This document shows positions 1 to 8,242 of a stretch of DNA of 64,000 bases, in pieces. Both the position numbers and the translations under genes were made by a program. The DNA comes from Lentibacillus jeotgali (GTDB taxonomy: Bacteria > Bacillota > Bacilli > Bacillales > Amphibacillaceae). Location of the stretch: assembly GCF_000224785.1 (NCBI RefSeq), contig NZ_AGAV01000003.1, positions 248,001-312,000 of the forward strand, read 5' to 3'. The notes beneath the pieces were generated by a model that was not told the DNA's origin, did no database searches, and was given only the letters and a program-made list of their open reading frames with translations. The first letter of the stretch is position 1, and each line of letters starts with the position of its first letter.

Positions 1-819
1 GACCAGCTGGATGCGGTATTTCCGATTGTCCATGGAACGCTCGGTGAGGATGGCAGTCTGCAGGGAATGATGCGGATTGCTAACCTGCCGTTTGTTGGAA
101 CAAGTGTCTTGGGATCGGCCATCTGTATGGATAAAGATATCGCCAAGCGATTGCTGAAGGCGGCTGGCATTAATGTCGCCAAGGGAGTGGCATTTTCACG
201 TGCCGAGCGGGATCAGATTGATTTTTCCTCGGTAAAAGAGGAGGTCGGCGAGCCGATGTTCATCAAGCCGGCCAATCAGGGATCATCTGTCGGCGTGAGC
301 AAAGTGTCAACACAAGCCGATTTTGATAAAGCAATTGAGCAGGCGTTTCAGTACGACCAGAAAGTAGTGATTGAAGAAACGCTTAAAGGCCGGGAAATTG
401 AGTGTGCTGTTCTGGGCAATGAGGATCCCAAGTCGTCAGTCCCGGGCGAGATTTTACCGCAAACTGAATTTTATTCGTATGAATCCAAATATATCGATGA
501 AACCGGTGCAGAGCTGGAGATGCCTGCCAAGTTGTCGGAAACAGAAGTTGAGCTGCTGCAAAACACAGCTGTGAAAGCCTTCAAGACGCTTGAATGTGAA
601 GGGCTGGCCCGCGTCGATTTCTTCCTGACTGAAGATGGGCAGGTTTATGTGAACGAGGTTAATACACTGCCCGGCTTCACCCGCATCAGCATGTACCCGA
701 AACTGTGGGAAATCAGTGGTGTCCCTTACCCGGAGCTGATCGAGCAGCTAATTGAGCTGGCTATTGACCGTCATCAGAAAAACAGCACATTGAAAAGCGC
801 TGTATGGGATGAGGAATAA
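1..819 (+). CDS. ddl: D-alanine--D-alanine ligase, 5'-truncated by window edge
   Basis: ATP-grasp enzyme that joins two D-alanines for the peptidoglycan stem peptide (cytosol). The frame is open from base 1, before the first ATG at 67, and already encodes the family signature HGTLGEDGSLQG, so the N-terminal domain lies outside the window. Visible ATP-grasp features are KPANQGSSVGVSK, the EETLKGREIE strand and the metal/phosphate-binding end RVDFF...VNEVNTLPGFT. The C-terminus is complete and is followed by a bidirectional terminator. No vancomycin-resistance (D-Lac/D-Ser ligase) context is seen. Confidence 0.95.
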   Translation, partial: DQLDAVFPIVHGTLGEDGSLQGMMRIANLPFVGTSVLGSAICMDKDIAKRLLKAAGINVAKGVAFSRAERDQIDFSSVKEEVGEPMFIKPANQGSSVGVSKVSTQADFDKAIEQAFQYDQKVVIEETLKGREIECAVLGNEDPKSSVPGEILPQTEFYSYESKYIDETGAELEMPAKLSETEVELLQNTAVKAFKTLECEGLARVDFFLTEDGQVYVNEVNTLPGFTRISMYPKLWEISGVPYPELIEQLIELAIDRHQKNSTLKSAVWDEE

Positions 820-948
820 CTACTGAAATGTTGTGGCGTGCTAAGACTAGTGCTTAAGTATTGGCAGAAGACCGGGAACATCAGCAGAAGAAATAAAACA
901 TCGACGGGAAAAGCTTGTCTATCAACACAAGATAGGAAATGTCTATAG

Positions 949-987
949 AAAAAGAGGCTGCGCCACTTAGGGCAAAGCCTCTTTTTT
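949..987. terminator. Bidirectional intrinsic terminator
   Basis: An 11-bp stem (AAAAAGAGGCT at 949-959, AGCCTCTTTTT at 976-986) closes a 16-nt loop, with T-runs on both strands. It lies between the convergent ddl and nitroreductase genes and can serve both. Confidence 0.85.
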
Positions 988-991
988 ATGT

Positions 992-1552
992 TTAACCTTG
1001 AAACGTTGTGAATTTATCCGCTGCTGATGTGCGATCCTTTTTGGCAGGCTTCTCATCAAAATAACCAAGATGCAGGAACCCGACGATTTTTTCGTTTTCG
1101 CCGACATTCAGAATGTCTTTGACTTCTTGATTATAAATATGTGAATTGGTTTTCCAGACGACACCGAGCTGCTGCTCCCAGGCAAGCAGCCAAAAGTTTT
1201 GAATCATGCAGGCGGTCGCTCCAAAATTTTCATCCCATTGTTTTTGACTCTCAGGTTCATCCATTACAACAACGAGAAAAGCGGTTGGTTCACGAAGATA
1301 CTCAAAGCGGTTTTGCTGTCGTTCTTCGGGGTAGGTGGCAGCCACTTTTCCGGCAAAGGTTTCGGCCTGATCAGGTCCGATGAAAATAAAACGCCAGGGC
1401 TGTCGTACGCCATGAGTGGGCGCCCATACAGCATCCTCCAGCAGTCTCTTTACGGTTGCCTCGGCTACCGGTTTATCATTATAATGCTTTTTAACAGAAC
1501 GTCGCTCGCGGATGACCTGCTGCAGGGCTGTTGACCTCTTTGTCAGTACCAT
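992..1552 (-). CDS. Nitroreductase family protein (FMN-dependent)
   Basis: Predicted FMN-dependent NAD(P)H nitroreductase of about 186 aa, the usual family length. The N-terminal RERRSVKKHYNDKPV segment is the typical FMN-phosphate-binding start, followed by APTHGVRQPWRF and the C-terminal VGFLHLGYFDEKP. The frame could extend 14 codons upstream, but AGAGGAGG sits 7 nt before the ATG at 1552, which decides the start. The substrate is unknown; these proteins often reduce quinones or nitroaromatics. It is divergent from guaD, with a dyad element between the two genes. Confidence 0.85.
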   Translation of the reverse strand: MVLTKRSTALQQVIRERRSVKKHYNDKPVAEATVKRLLEDAVWAPTHGVRQPWRFIFIGPDQAETFAGKVAATYPEERQQNRFEYLREPTAFLVVVMDEPESQKQWDENFGATACMIQNFWLLAWEQQLGVVWKTNSHIYNQEVKDILNVGENEKIVGFLHLGYFDEKPAKKDRTSAADKFTTFQG

Positions 1553-1591
1553 AGGTTGTCCTCCTCTGTTCATATACTCCAAATATACATG

Positions 1592-1618
1592 CATAATTGA
1601 TAATTGTTTTCAATTATG
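1592..1618. promoter_or_regulatory. 9-9-9 inverted repeat between divergent genes, Fur-box-like
   Basis: CATAATTGA (1592-1600) and TCAATTATG (1610-1618) are perfect inverted arms around a 9-nt spacer. Inside, TGATAATTGTTTTCA (1598-1612) resembles the 7-1-7 Fur/PerR-type consensus with two mismatches. It lies about 40 bp upstream of the nitroreductase start and could be an operator for either gene. The regulator is inferred, not shown. Confidence 0.4.
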
Positions 1619-1740
1619 ATTGTAGCTGATCAGGAACAAAAAAGCAAAACGACTTAATGTTTAACAAGCTTATGAAACGTCATATGCTGAGCAGGTCTGT
1701 TATACTTTGGACAAAAGAACAAGAAGGGGAGAACCATTCG

Positions 1741-2208
1741 ATGGATCAATTTATGGAACGGGCAGTAGAACTGGCTGCCGAAAACGTCCGCGATGGCGGG
1801 GAACCCTTTGGTGCCGTTCTTGTGAAGAATGACAAACAAGTTGCCGAGGGTATCAACGAACTGCACCAACGATTTGATGTTACTGCACATGCGGAAATTC
1901 AGGCAATGCGGAAGGCACAGAAGATGATGCATTCACATGAACTGAAAAATTACACCATGTATGCCAGTGGTGAGCCGTGCCCGATGTGTCTCACAGCAAT
2001 GTATTTTGCAGGGATTGATACGGTGTATTACTGCGCCTCATCCGAAGATGCCGTTGATGCTGATCTTGGCAAAGCAAAAAATATTTATGAAGAATTAAAG
2101 AAGCCGAAAGCAGAGCGCCAGATGGATATAATTCACATGCCGTTAAAAGAGGGGCAGGAGAATCCTATGCAGCTGTGGAAAGTGAAGAGGAGCAGGAGAA
2201 TATTTTAA
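1741..2208 (+). CDS. guaD: Guanine deaminase (cytidine deaminase fold)
   Basis: Zinc enzyme converting guanine to xanthine in purine salvage. The 155-aa length fits bacterial GuaD. Zinc/catalytic motifs are HAEIQAMRKA (His ligand plus catalytic Glu) and PCPMCLTAMYFAG (two Cys ligands). The C-terminal tail containing NPMQLWK is GuaD-like. The frame is open 28 codons further upstream, but the ATG at 1741 has a GGGGAG site and matches the family N-terminus MDQFMERAVELA. A tRNA adenosine deaminase (TadA) is less likely from the tail and length. Confidence 0.85.
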   Translation: MDQFMERAVELAAENVRDGGEPFGAVLVKNDKQVAEGINELHQRFDVTAHAEIQAMRKAQKMMHSHELKNYTMYASGEPCPMCLTAMYFAGIDTVYYCASSEDAVDADLGKAKNIYEELKKPKAERQMDIIHMPLKEGQENPMQLWKVKRSRRIF

Positions 2209-2317
2209 ATGAAATCAGTACGATAGAGCGGGAACTTCAACAGTTAAGATAATGACGTGATATGATGGGTAGATGTTTTGTGTACGAGAATTTGGCTGTA
2301 TCAGAAAGGAGAATTTG

Positions 2318-3181
2318 ATGCATGAACTAATCGAAAAAGCCTTGCATCAGGCCGGTGATCATTCCAATATAAAGATGGCTAAGCGTGCGGCAGGCGGCTC
2401 GATCAATGAAAGCTATGTTGTAGGTACTTATAACCGAACATATTTCATCAAATATCATCCGGATGCACCGGAGCGCTTCTTTGAACTTGAAGCAAAAGGG
2501 CTGGCGCTGATCAGGGAAACAAATTCGATTGCCGTACCGGAAGTGTTTACTTATTCAGATGAAAGCAGCCGTGCCTTCCTTGTGATGGAATGGATTGAAG
2601 GAGCGCCTGCAGCGGATACCGATTGGAAATTGGGTGATCGAATTGCGAAGATGCATCAGACACATGGAGAGAAGCATGGTTTTGATCATGATACATTTAT
2701 TGGATCGCTCCCGCAGACAAATGGGCTGTTTTCGAGCTGGCTGGACTATTATCGGGATCGTAGGCTGTCTGTGCAGATGCAGCTGGGAATCGACAGGGGA
2801 CGGATGATCGGCAAGCGGCGTAAGCGTATGGAGACGTTACTCGAAAACCTAGGTAACTGGATTCCTGATGATGCGGCGCCTTCCTATCTGCACGGTGATC
2901 TTTGGGGCGGCAATTGGCTGACCGGTCCGGGCGGTGAACCATATGTTATTGATCCGTCGTTCCTTTATGGTGATCGTCACTTTGAAATAGCATTCACTGA
3001 GGTGTTTGGCGGTTATTCCAGTGACTTTTACCGGGCTTACCAGGAACGATTTCCTTTGTCACCGGATTATGGAGATATAAAGCCGCTGTATCAGCTGTAT
3101 TATTTACTCGCTCATTTGAATATGTTCGGCGAATCATATGGACGTTCAGTTGATACGGTTTTGAAACGGTATGCAGGCTGA
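2318..3181 (+). CDS. Fructosamine-3-kinase family / phosphotransferase
   Basis: A 287-aa kinase of the fructosamine/ketosamine-3-kinase family (aminoglycoside phosphotransferase fold), thought to phosphorylate glycated amines so they can be removed. Visible are the Gly-rich AAGGSINESYVV, the lysine region TYFIKYH, the hinge VMEWIEG, the catalytic loop LHGDLWGGNWL and the metal-binding VIDPSF. AAAGGAG precedes the ATG at 2318; an upstream in-frame extension has no ribosome site. The true substrate cannot be read from sequence. Confidence 0.8.
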   Translation: MHELIEKALHQAGDHSNIKMAKRAAGGSINESYVVGTYNRTYFIKYHPDAPERFFELEAKGLALIRETNSIAVPEVFTYSDESSRAFLVMEWIEGAPAADTDWKLGDRIAKMHQTHGEKHGFDHDTFIGSLPQTNGLFSSWLDYYRDRRLSVQMQLGIDRGRMIGKRRKRMETLLENLGNWIPDDAAPSYLHGDLWGGNWLTGPGGEPYVIDPSFLYGDRHFEIAFTEVFGGYSSDFYRAYQERFPLSPDYGDIKPLYQLYYLLAHLNMFGESYGRSVDTVLKRYAG

Positions 3182-3297
3182 GCATCTCGACACAATTTCG
3201 TCAAAAAGTATGCTGGAAATGTGCTGAAACTTACAATTTTCCACTATGGTAAATCGTGTATGATGGAGGTACATGATACGAATTGGTGGGATAATCA

Positions 3298-3750
3298 ATG
3301 ACGTTTTATGAATTTCTCGTTTTTATACATGTATTTTCAGCAATCCTTGGTCTGGGACCGGGGTTTATCATGATTTTTATTGTAACGAAGGCTGATACGA
3401 TGACTGAGTTGAGGCATGCATACGTTATCAGGAACCGGCTGCATATTTTTGTGATGGTCGGGGGAACATTGCTTTTGATAACTGGTCTCTGGATGGGTGT
3501 GCTGAACACCTCTTTATTCAGTGAGGGATGGTATGTATTGAGTCTGGTATTATTCCTGATTGCACTTGCTTTTGGTCCAATTATTCTGTCACCAAGGTCA
3601 AAACCGATTAAAGCATTGCTGAAGGAACACCAGGGGAATGATATACCAAAAGAATACGATGTGTTATCCAAAAAACTCTTTTTCTATGAACGGATTGAAA
3701 ATGTCATCTTTTTGATCGTGATTGCATTGATGATTCTGAAGCCTTTTTAG
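3298..3750 (+). CDS. DUF2269 family membrane protein
   Basis: A 150-aa protein with four hydrophobic segments (about residues 5-30, 50-67, 78-97 and 127-148), consistent with a small integral membrane protein of the DUF2269 type. The start has GGTGGGA upstream. Function is unknown. It stands alone, facing the convergent VanY-type gene, and the hairpin between them serves only the minus strand. Confidence 0.65.
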   Translation: MTFYEFLVFIHVFSAILGLGPGFIMIFIVTKADTMTELRHAYVIRNRLHIFVMVGGTLLLITGLWMGVLNTSLFSEGWYVLSLVLFLIALAFGPIILSPRSKPIKALLKEHQGNDIPKEYDVLSKKLFFYERIENVIFLIVIALMILKPF

Positions 3751-3767
3751 ATGTTTGGGAGTAAAAA

Positions 3768-3793
3768 GCTGATGCCGTAAGCCAGGCATCAGC
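3768..3793 (-). terminator. Terminator of the VanY-type gene
   Basis: A perfect 9-bp stem (GCTGATGCC/GGCATCAGC) with an 8-nt loop, followed on the minus strand by TTTTTAC. There is no T-run on the plus strand. Confidence 0.75.
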
Positions 3794-3828
3794 GGTATAA
3801 TTTGTATACATATTGAAAGTTAAGCAGT

Positions 3829-4848
3829 TTAAGACGCTTCGCCTAAATACTCTTCTAATGTTATTCCCTTCTCCATGATTTCAGTTGCAGCTTTTTCACC
3901 GATATATCTCAAATGCCACGGCTCATATTGATATTGGGTGGTATCTTCTTTACCTTTTGGATAGCGGATGATAAATCCATATTCAGCGGCATGTTCCTTA
4001 AGCCATTTGCCTTCATCGGTTTCGCCGAACTCAACGGTTAATTTAAAATTAACATCCGGACTGGTGACATCCATCGTCAAGCCGGTCTGATGCTCACTTT
4101 CACCGGGCCTTGCACTGAAGTTATTGGCGGCCTCTTCACCATGTTGCTGGACATTGGCGGCAAAAATTGCGTCCTGTCTGTCATAGGAGCGGTAACCGGA
4201 CTGGGCATACAGTTCAAGTCCTGCCTCATCCGCCGCTGCAAACATGTCTTCCATGGCTGTTGCGGCAACCTGGCGCATTTGCTTCTTCGGTAAAAAGTCC
4301 TCGAATGGAAATTGGACATCCGGCACAACGAGATTGATAGGCTCAAACCCCTCCGGCAGCGCATTATCTTTATTGACAAGCGCCAAGATTTCGTGCGGGT
4401 TATTAATAGCGGCAGCATCACTGCTGTTTTTTCCAATCCCTTCACCAGACTTAAGCGAAGCACCGTTTTCCAATGAGTTCTTAAGCGAATCTTTTGTTGT
4501 ATCATCATAAATACCAGTGACGGACAAGTTCTCCTGCTGGATTTGATAATCTGTTATAGCCCATGTTGTCATCTCATCATATGTTCCGGTTAGGTCTATA
4601 TTATAGCCGACTTGATTTAGCACTTCTTGCAGCATTTTCACAGAATCATTGTTTTCGTGTTTTTGCAGGTGTTCCTGCGGTAATTGAATCTGCTTATTAG
4701 CCGGCTCTGTCTTTTCCTGGTTGTCTGTTTCATCCTTTGGTACAGGCTCAGCGGTTTGCTTGTCCGCTGTAGTCCCGCTGTTGCATCCCGTAATCAGAAG
4801 CATTACGGCAAATAGCGCTAAAGTAGCTGTAAGACTTTTCTTTAACAT
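3829..4848 (-). CDS. D-Ala-D-Ala carboxypeptidase lipoprotein, VanY (M15B) type with peptidoglycan-binding domain
   Basis: Predicted membrane-anchored lipoprotein of 339 aa. It has a signal peptide with lipobox LLITGC, a low-complexity linker, a peptidoglycan-binding-1-like domain (about residues 60-125), then an M15B peptidase domain. Zinc motif residues are in SEHQTGLTMDVTS (SxHxxGxxxD) and in EPWHLRYIG. It should trim the terminal D-Ala from stem peptides outside the membrane. The start at 4848 is chosen from GGGGAG upstream. No vanR/vanS/vanH neighbours are present, so a housekeeping wall role is more likely than glycopeptide resistance. A perfect palindrome lies about 100 bp upstream. 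Confidence 0.85.
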   Translation of the reverse strand: MLKKSLTATLALFAVMLLITGCNSGTTADKQTAEPVPKDETDNQEKTEPANKQIQLPQEHLQKHENNDSVKMLQEVLNQVGYNIDLTGTYDEMTTWAITDYQIQQENLSVTGIYDDTTKDSLKNSLENGASLKSGEGIGKNSSDAAAINNPHEILALVNKDNALPEGFEPINLVVPDVQFPFEDFLPKKQMRQVAATAMEDMFAAADEAGLELYAQSGYRSYDRQDAIFAANVQQHGEEAANNFSARPGESEHQTGLTMDVTSPDVNFKLTVEFGETDEGKWLKEHAAEYGFIIRYPKGKEDTTQYQYEPWHLRYIGEKAATEIMEKGITLEEYLGEAS

Positions 4849-4949
4849 CAAATTCTCCCCTGTCATTCGTTTTGCTCTTCATTATGCTATCATATCACCC
4901 TTACTTGTGACGATCCATGACAAATCGGGGATACTGGAGAAGCTGTGGT

Positions 4950-4973
4950 AATTAATCAAACGTTTGATTAATT
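4950..4973. promoter_or_regulatory. Perfect 24-bp palindrome, TetR-type operator candidate
   Basis: Two 12-bp arms meet at the centre (core ATCAAACGTTTGAT) with no mismatch. The symmetry and A/T-rich flanks resemble TetR-family operators. It lies between the VanY-type gene on the minus strand and a 22-codon truncated reading frame on the plus strand. Regulator identity is inferred. Confidence 0.5.
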
Positions 4974-4992
4974 GTGATGAAGGGTGGGAGCA

Positions 4993-5061
4993 ATGGCAAG
5001 GAAGCTGGGACAAAAGAGTTTCTATAAAAGAAAAATCCGAACTACGAAAAATTATGGTTAG
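4993..5061 (+). pseudogene. 22-codon reading frame, possible stump of a regulator gene
   Basis: The ATG at 4993 follows AAGGGTGGGAG and opens 22 codons (starts MARKLGQKSF, ends at TAG 5059-5061). The start and position directly after a palindromic operator are what an autoregulated TetR gene would show, but the frame ends before any helix-turn-helix could form, and a dispersed repeat follows immediately. It may be a deletion remnant or chance. Confidence 0.25.
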
Positions 5062-5077
5062 TGATATAACCTGCTTC

Positions 5078-5183
5078 GGAAATATACTTCGCGCACCTTA
5101 GGGCGGCTGGTGAGCCTCCTCATGCTACACATTGCGGGGTCTCACCTATGCCTTTCCTCCCGCAGGAGTCTACGTATATTTCC
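5078..5183. repeat. 106-bp MITE-like repeat with 10-bp perfect terminal inverted repeats
   Basis: GGAAATATAC (5078-5087) and GTATATTTCC (5174-5183) are exact inverted ends. The interior is GC-rich and partly self-complementary (GGTGAG...CTCACC) with no coding potential. The element resembles short dispersed repeats that I recall as common between Bacillaceae genes. It sits downstream of pepT and next to the truncated frame. Confidence 0.5.
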
Positions 5184-5235
5184 TCCGCTAAAGTAATGAA
5201 TTATCGTTTTTATAGTTGTTTGTTTTCGTTATGTT

Positions 5236-6483
5236 CTACCCTTCTTCATTATTGTTCTTTTGTTCAACCAACTTGCAAATCTCAATAATGACGTCTGTTG
5301 CTTTTTCCATGTTATCGACGGAAATGTATTCAAATTTTCCGTGATAGTTCTCGCCGCCTGTGAAGATGTTCGGCGTCGGCAGTCCCATGTATGAAAGCTG
5401 TGAGCCGTCTGTACCGCCGCGGACTGGTTTTACAAGCGGCGTGATATCAATGTTTTCCATTGCTTCATAAGCGATATCCACTATGTGTTTAACAGGCTCA
5501 ATCTTCTCACGCATGTTGTAATATTGGTCCTTCATCTCAATGTCTGCAGAACCTTCGCCGTATTTGGCATTAATTTCATCGGTGTATTGGCGCATCGTTT
5601 CTTTCCGTGCTTCAAAGTTATCTCTGTCAAAGTCCCGGATGATATAGGATATCACCGTTTGTTCCACATCGCCGTTCACATCGAGCAAATGATAGAATCC
5701 TTCATATTTTTCCGTATGTTCAGGCGCCTCCTGCTCCGGTACTTTACTGATAAATTCAGCAGCCATTTTCCCTGCGTTGGCCATTTTATTTTTGGCTGTG
5801 CCGGGATGCACATTTTTGCCATGAAATGTGATTTTGGCAGCAGCCGCATTAAAGCTTTCATACTGCAATTCACCCAGCGGTCCGCCATCCATGGTATAAG
5901 CGTATTTAGCAGCAAACCGACCGACATCAAATTTATGCGGGCCGCGGCCGATTTCTTCATCAGGGGTAAAAGCAACGCGGATTTTGCCATGTTTGATTTC
6001 GGGATGGTTAATTAAGTAAGCCATTGCAGACATGATTTCCGTGATGCCGGCTTTGTCGTCGGCGCCAAGCAAGGTGGTACCGTCAGTTGTGATGAGTGTA
6101 TGACCTTTATAATCCGGCAGTTCAGGAAAGTCATTGGCGGATAGGACAACACTTTTTTCTTCATGCAATGTGAGATCCTTGCCATCGAAATTATCAACGA
6201 TTTGCGGTTTTACGTTTTTCCCGGTGAAATCAGTCGCTGTATCAACATGGGCAAGAAAGCCAATTGTCGGGAGGTCTTTTTCGGTATTGGCAGGTAGTGT
6301 GGCCATGACATAGCCATTATCATCAATTGAGACATCAGCCATGCCGATTTCCCGTAACTCTTCAATAAGCAAATTGGCCAATTCCAGCTGTCCCGATGTT
6401 GACGGTGTTGCTTCATTGGCTTCATCTGATTGGGTATTGATTTTAACGTAGCGTGTGAAACGTTCGATTAACTCTTTTTTCAT
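5236..6483 (-). CDS. pepT: Peptidase T (tripeptide aminopeptidase)
   Basis: Cytosolic di-zinc M20 aminopeptidase releasing N-terminal residues from tripeptides; 415 aa, close to the usual 410. Metal and catalytic motifs are [25 protein letters not shown], the YTMDGG segment, and the C-terminal [16 protein letters not shown]...[10 protein letters not shown]. The start at 6483 has AAGGAGATGG upstream; a 29-codon upstream extension lacks one. It is divergent from the sulfurtransferase gene. Confidence 0.95.
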   Translation of the reverse strand: MKKELIERFTRYVKINTQSDEANEATPSTSGQLELANLLIEELREIGMADVSIDDNGYVMATLPANTEKDLPTIGFLAHVDTATDFTGKNVKPQIVDNFDGKDLTLHEEKSVVLSANDFPELPDYKGHTLITTDGTTLLGADDKAGITEIMSAMAYLINHPEIKHGKIRVAFTPDEEIGRGPHKFDVGRFAAKYAYTMDGGPLGELQYESFNAAAAKITFHGKNVHPGTAKNKMANAGKMAAEFISKVPEQEAPEHTEKYEGFYHLLDVNGDVEQTVISYIIRDFDRDNFEARKETMRQYTDEINAKYGEGSADIEMKDQYYNMREKIEPVKHIVDIAYEAMENIDITPLVKPVRGGTDGSQLSYMGLPTPNIFTGGENYHGKFEYISVDNMEKATDVIIEICKLVEQKNNNEEG

Positions 6484-6641
6484 AATATATCCATCTCCTT
6501 GTCCATTTATTTTACCACTTCTATCATCTGAAAATGAAGAATAATTCGTGCTGTTCATTGGCTTTTCCATCGGTTAAAATAATAGTGAACACAATGAACG
6601 CAAATAGATGAGGGCAACACTTAAAACTGGGAGGTTGTAGA

Positions 6642-7484
6642 ATGTCTGTTGTTGTAAGTGATAAATGGCTTGAACAGCGACTTGAAAACGATCCGGAAAA
6701 TATAGTTGTAGTGGATACGCGCTTTGAATTAACAGACGCGGATGCGGGCAGAAAAGCCTATTTGCAAGGCCATATACCGCAAGCGGTTTACCTCGATTTA
6801 AATAAGGATTTATCTGATAAGGCAGCTAAGCATGGAGGCAGTCATCCATTGCCCGATATGGAAATGTTTACTGCCAAAATAGGTAACATCGGAATTGATC
6901 ATGAGACAACGGTCGTTATTTATGATCAGCAAAATGATATGTTCGCTGCACGTCTCTGGTGGCTTCTGCAATATATGGGTCATGAAGATGTCCATCTGCT
7001 CGACGGCGGTTTTGAACAATGGGTGAAAGCCGGGCATGAGGTAACAACAGAAGTGCCGGCGCTTAAAGCGAAGGAATTCAAACCGGTGTTTCGTGAAAAT
7101 GATGTCGCACATATCGAAGAAGTAACGGAAAAACTGGGGCATCAGTCGGCAACGTTGATTGACTCACGCTCAAGGGATCGCTATCTTGGCAAAACCGAAC
7201 CACTTTATATAAAGGCTGGTCACATTCCCGGTGCAAAGAATTTCTTTTGGAAGAATGTTTTTGATAAAAACGGCAAGTGGAAAAGCGCCGCGGAACTCGA
7301 GAAAAATTTTGATTCATTATCCAAAGATGACGTGATCATCGTGTCATGTGGTTCAGGTGTTTCAGCATGTCCGAATGTCCTGGCCCTAAAATCAGCAGGG
7401 TTCGAAAATGTGAAGCTGTACCCTGGAAGCTTCAGTGATTGGATTTCCTATGATGAAAATGAAGTGGAAACAAAGGAAGAATGA
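6642..7484 (+). CDS. Two-domain rhodanese sulfurtransferase (SseA / 3-mercaptopyruvate type)
   Basis: A 280-aa tandem rhodanese. The N-terminal inactive domain (about 5-125) carries VVDTRF and VIYD; the C-terminal catalytic domain (about 150-270) carries LIDSRSRDRY and the active-site loop SCGSGVSAC. CGSGVSA loops are typical of 3-mercaptopyruvate sulfurtransferases rather than thiosulfate enzymes (CRKGVT), which supports that substrate. GGGAGG precedes the start. Its stop region overlaps tag by 4 nt, implying one transcript. Confidence 0.85.
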   Translation: MSVVVSDKWLEQRLENDPENIVVVDTRFELTDADAGRKAYLQGHIPQAVYLDLNKDLSDKAAKHGGSHPLPDMEMFTAKIGNIGIDHETTVVIYDQQNDMFAARLWWLLQYMGHEDVHLLDGGFEQWVKAGHEVTTEVPALKAKEFKPVFRENDVAHIEEVTEKLGHQSATLIDSRSRDRYLGKTEPLYIKAGHIPGAKNFFWKNVFDKNGKWKSAAELEKNFDSLSKDDVIIVSCGSGVSACPNVLALKSAGFENVKLYPGSFSDWISYDENEVETKEE

Positions 7485-8050
7485 TGATGGATAGAACACG
7501 CTGTGAATGGGTGACAGATGACCCTATCTATATTGTTTATCATGATGACGAGTGGGGAAGACCGACCCACGACGATCAGTCTTTATTTGAAATGCTCTCT
7601 CTTGAGGGAGCACAGGCTGGACTGAGCTGGATAACGATCTTGAAACGAAGGGAAAACTACCGGGAGGCTTTTGATCACTTTGATCCGGAGAAAGTGGCCT
7701 GTTATGACAGTGACAAGGTTCATGAACTGATCCAGAATGAAGGCATCATCCGGAACAGACGTAAAATTGAATCAGTGATCACCAATGCCATGGCCTTTTT
7801 AAAAATTCAGAGGGAATTCGGAAGCTTTGACCGTTATATTTGGCAGTTTGTTGGCGGGGAGCCAATCGTAAATGATTGGGATGAGCATGCAGAAGTCCCT
7901 GCAACAACAAAAGAATCAGAGCAAATGAGTAAGGATCTGAAAAAACGTGGGTTCAAATTCGTCGGACCGACCATCTGCTATGCATTTATGCAGGCAACCG
8001 GAATGGTTAACGACCATACCAAGAAATGTTTCTTGGGAAAGAATGTGTGA
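7481..8050 (+). CDS. tag: DNA-3-methyladenine glycosylase I
   Basis: Base-excision repair enzyme removing 3-methyladenine from DNA; 189 aa as expected. It begins with CEWVTDDPIYIVYHDDEWG (zinc Cys and recognition region) and contains LEGAQAGLSWITIL and KFVGPTICYAFMQATGMVNDH, all family hallmarks, including the late His/Cys zinc ligands. The first of three consecutive ATGs overlaps the sulfurtransferase stop (ATGA-type coupling); the third ATG (7487) is also possible. Confidence 0.95.
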   Translation: MMMDRTRCEWVTDDPIYIVYHDDEWGRPTHDDQSLFEMLSLEGAQAGLSWITILKRRENYREAFDHFDPEKVACYDSDKVHELIQNEGIIRNRRKIESVITNAMAFLKIQREFGSFDRYIWQFVGGEPIVNDWDEHAEVPATTKESEQMSKDLKKRGFKFVGPTICYAFMQATGMVNDHTKKCFLGKNV

Positions 8051-8070
8051 CATCTTTTTCCATTCTTTCG

Positions 8071-8116
8071 GACAAAGGCAAATGCTCCAGTGAGGTACGG
8101 GGCATTTGCCTTTGTC
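8071..8116 (+). terminator. Long 15-bp inverted repeat after tag
   Basis: Arms at 8071-8085 and 8102-8116 are exact inverted copies (GACAAAGGCAAATGC) around a 16-nt loop. The stem is very stable but no T-run follows on either strand, so it may be a terminator aided by other factors or an mRNA 3' stabiliser. Confidence 0.45.
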
Positions 8117-8242
8117 GTTATAAGGGTTGTATAAATTAATAAACCGAATACATTATATTTTTGCTGAAACTCAAAATGATATAAACTATTATCTGTTACA
8201 TTTAATTGTATAGGCATCGAAGAAGGAGGAGAAACAATACAA

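Noticed and set aside
3829-4848. Vancomycin resistance cluster (vanY)
   Set aside because: No vanR, vanS, vanH, vanA/B or vanX neighbours; the ddl at the left edge is an ordinary D-Ala ligase.
5485-6015. Long open frame antisense to pepT
   Set aside because: It is a shadow of the pepT codon pattern, without ribosome site or family resemblance. Similar antisense frames over hisD, ehuB and proS were rejected for the same reason.
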